A stretch of 6,815 nucleotides of DNA from JBFIHF01 sp964411125 (GTDB lineage Bacteria > Myxococcota_A > Bradymonadia > Bradymonadales > Bradymonadaceae): contig CAYPJU010000154.1 of assembly GCA_964411125.1 (NCBI GenBank), forward strand, positions 1 through 6,815, given 5' to 3'. The notes beneath the pieces are model-generated. The model did not search any database and was not told the DNA's origin. It saw only the letters and a list, made by a program, of their open reading frames with translations. Numbering within the stretch: the stretch's first letter is position 1; each line of letters opens with the position of its first letter. Position numbers and translations under genes: made by a program. Below, piece after piece: positions 5,135-6,815 of the stretch.

Positions 5135-6751
5135 TCAGGCCGCAATGCGTGCGCTCGGTCGATCGTCGTTCAGTGACGACTCCGGGGCCGGATTCCGAAC
5201 TCGAACGCTCTTGAGGCTGAGAACGCATGCCGGCAACGCCGTCGCCGCGCTCGCGATCAGCCCGTAGGTCGCCGTCACGCCGGGGTTCATGAACCCGAGC
5301 TGCGGCATCGCCTCGTCGAACAGGAACGCGAACGTCGAGCCCGCCACGACCTCGTTAAGCGACACGCCGTTCGACGTCGCCCAGCTCGCCCACGCATACA
5401 GCCCCAGGTGGACCACCAGGCCGACGACCGCGCTCGCGAACCTCGGCGCCTTGCCGACCTTCCGGAACACGATGCCAAAGAAGATCGGGATGCAGCTCGC
5501 CGCCACGATCGCGTAGACGCCGACCTGCCCGAAGATCCCGAGGAGCTTCGGCGGGTTCAGCGCGATCACGAACGTCGCAACACCCATCGCGATCAAGATC
5601 ACCTGGCTCGCGCGGTGTGCCAGGCGCTGCTGTTCTTCGGGCGTCTTGTCCTTCAACACGTTGTTGCGCGTCAGCCCCAGGAACAGGTCGTTCCCGGCGA
5701 TCGACGAGAGCGCCACCAGGATGCCGTCCAGCGTGCTCATCCCCGCCGCCAGCAGCGCGACCGTGATGACCGCCACCATCGTCGGCGAGAACGACTCGAG
5801 GATGTAGACCGTCATGACGAGGTCTTGGCGGAACGCCCCCGTCGCGGGATCGATGAACTTCTCGGCCGGGATGCCCATCATCCGCGCGTAAATCCCCACC
5901 AGCAGCAGCCCCGTGAAGGCCAGCGAGACCAGCAGGCAGACGCCCAGGTACTTCAGGACGTCGCGGTCGCTCTTCACGTACATCGCCTTGATCATGATGT
6001 GCGGCTGCGACACCAGCGCGAACCCGATGATGAAGCCCGCGATCCAGACGCTGAAGAAGCTGCCGAACAGCGGGCTCGCCGGGTTCACGGCGAGCGCCAG
6101 ATTCGGGTCGACCGCAGCGAGCTGCGCGGTCATGTCGCCCGAAAAGAGGTACTCACTGCCGCTCAGCACGATCACCCCGGCGATGACCGCCATGATCCCG
6201 CCCTGCAGCGTGTTGGTGTAGGCGTGCGCGTAGGTGCCGCCCAGGAAGATGTACGAGAAGACGAAGCCGATGATCAGGAGGCACGCCGCCACGTTCGACA
6301 GCCCCAGCGTCTGCTGCATCACGATCGAAAGCCCACCCACGATCAGCACCACGAAGGTCAGCGAAAGCAGGTTCACCGCCGCAAAGAAGACGGTCATCGC
6401 CTTCGACTCGTACCGCTGCCCGATCCAATGCGGGATCGTCAGCGCCTTCGTCTCGGCGCCGATGCGCCGAAACCCGAAGCTCATGATCGCAAGCCCCGCG
6501 ATGATCCCGATCCCCGCCGCGACCCCCAGGTGCATCAGCGCGCTCATTCCGTGGACGTAGACGAACCCGGGGTTGATCACGAACGTCGCCGTCGACGCGA
6601 TCGACGCGGCCAGCGTAATCCCGACAACGACCGGGTTCATGTCCTGGGCGCCCACCGCGAACGACGTGATGTCCTTCGTCTTTTTGTGGCCCAGCCAGGC
6701 GAGCCAGGTGGTGAGGAGAATGTATCCACCGAAGAGGGTCCAGATGAGCAT
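5135..6751 (-). CDS. Sodium:solute symporter (SSS family)
   Basis: This 538-residue inner-membrane protein has about 13-14 hydrophobic segments, a normal size for the SSS family, which couples solute uptake to the sodium gradient. The N-terminus has a first helix (MLIWTLFGGYILL), a short cytoplasmic loop (HKKTKDITSFAVG) and then the unwound-helix region TLAASIASTATFVINPG (46-62), equivalent to the family's ASf-PG segment. The family signature is at LLAAGMSTLDG (Met338-Ser339-Thr340), where the Ser/Thr pair corresponds to the usual second sodium site. The C-terminus is a short charged tail (APESSLNDDRPSARIAA). The substrate cannot be told from sequence; family members carry sugars, acetate, pantothenate, proline and others. 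No ribosome site is visible before ATG 6751, and a heptamer array starts 9 bases upstream. Codon third positions are richer in G/C than in A and B. It is convergent to the A-B operon, and its tail is duplicated at 1396-1845. Confidence 0.9.
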   Translation of the reverse strand: MLIWTLFGGYILLTTWLAWLGHKKTKDITSFAVGAQDMNPVVVGITLAASIASTATFVINPGFVYVHGMSALMHLGVAAGIGIIAGLAIMSFGFRRIGAETKALTIPHWIGQRYESKAMTVFFAAVNLLSLTFVVLIVGGLSIVMQQTLGLSNVAACLLIIGFVFSYIFLGGTYAHAYTNTLQGGIMAVIAGVIVLSGSEYLFSGDMTAQLAAVDPNLALAVNPASPLFGSFFSVWIAGFIIGFALVSQPHIMIKAMYVKSDRDVLKYLGVCLLVSLAFTGLLLVGIYARMMGIPAEKFIDPATGAFRQDLVMTVYILESFSPTMVAVITVALLAAGMSTLDGILVALSSIAGNDLFLGLTRNNVLKDKTPEEQQRLAHRASQVILIAMGVATFVIALNPPKLLGIFGQVGVYAIVAASCIPIFFGIVFRKVGKAPRFASAVVGLVVHLGLYAWASWATSNGVSLNEVVAGSTFAFLFDEAMPQLGFMNPGVTATYGLIASAATALPACVLSLKSVRVRNPAPESSLNDDRPSARIAA

Positions 6752-6760
6752 GTCGGTTAC

Positions 6761-6815
6761 GCGGTTAGCGGTTGGCGGTTAGCGGTTAGCGGTTAGCGGT
6801 TAGCGGTTAGCGGTT
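6761..6815. repeat. GCGGTTA heptanucleotide tandem repeat just upstream of the symporter start
   Basis: There are 7.9 copies of GCGGTTA, one with a single change (GCGGTTG at 6768-6774), running off the end of the window. On the symporter strand it reads TAACCGC and ends 9 bases before ATG 6751. Because 7 is not a multiple of three, the array carries TAA in all three frames on that strand, so the protein cannot extend upstream through it. It occupies the position of the ribosome site and 5' leader, so copy number could alter spacing to the promoter or leader structure. Confidence 0.92.

Larger units (their letters stand above)
3736..5584. repeat. Direct duplication, copy 2
   Basis: This is the partner of 1-1845. 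It covers the last 207 codons of A2, all of B2, the convergent gap and the tail of the intact symporter gene. Copy 2 probably keeps the original junction with the symporter, since that gene is complete only here. Confidence 0.9.

Noticed and set aside
5408..6796. Plus-strand open frame of 462 codons opposite the symporter
   Set aside because: Its product is almost all Arg, His, Asp, Glu and Gln, the usual shadow of a GC-rich membrane-protein gene. The minus strand has clear SSS motifs.
6761..6815. CRISPR array or telomere-like end
   Set aside because: The unit is a spacerless 7-mer, so not CRISPR. It lies beside a gene start and ends only because the window ends, so there is no evidence of a replicon terminus.

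Overview
The window is GC-rich bacterial DNA. It holds a direct duplication of a two-gene lipoprotein operon and a convergent sodium:solute symporter gene. Exported lipoproteins with Gly-Cys lipoboxes, receptor-L/LRR-like repeats and a cytochrome c/Ig-like surface protein suggest a Gram-negative with a large secretome, such as Myxococcota or a neighbouring deltaproteobacterial or planctomycete-like group. That placement is an impression and no marker gene is present. I see no tRNA, rRNA, transposase or CRISPR.

Layout. Bases 1-624 are the 3' end of a first copy of gene A (A1), whose start lies upstream of the window. Gene B1 follows (621-1334), a small lipoprotein overlapping A1 by ATGA. On the minus strand, 1396 to about 1845 is a 3' remnant of the symporter gene. 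It ends abruptly and is followed by about 150 bases of non-coding DNA with a plausible promoter. Then comes a complete second set: gene A2 (about 1994/2014-4359), gene B2 (4356-5072, again overlapping by ATGA) and the intact symporter (5135-6751, minus strand). Position 1 matches 3736, and the homology runs to about 1845/5584, so the repeat period is about 3.74 kb. The simplest history is a tandem duplication of A-B plus the tail of the convergent symporter gene. It left a full symporter beside copy 2 and a fragment beside copy 1.

The most notable signal is at the start of A2. The only ATG with a Shine-Dalgarno-like sequence (1994) runs straight into a GCCTT pentanucleotide tract (2001-2034, 6.8 copies). 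With the present copy number it reaches a TAG after 14 codons. With one unit fewer, or two more, the same ATG enters the 770+ residue frame and produces a textbook lipoprotein signal peptide ending in SLGC. This looks like a phase-variable ON/OFF switch sited inside a signal peptide, caught in the OFF state. A2 carries two CxxCH haem motifs, so an exported ON form would be a surface dihaem cytochrome-like lipoprotein with four Ig-like repeats. B2 is translationally overlapped and may follow the switch. A second simple repeat, the heptamer GCGGTTA (6761 to beyond the end), lies 9 bases upstream of the symporter start codon, where a ribosome binding site would be expected.

How the genes work together is inferred. 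A and B form an operon of surface-anchored proteins. By eye, the B copies have diverged much more (about 83% protein identity) than the A C-termini (about 96%) or the symporter tails (about 94%), which suggests diversifying selection on B or gene conversion over the flanks. The symporter is convergent and probably functionally separate.
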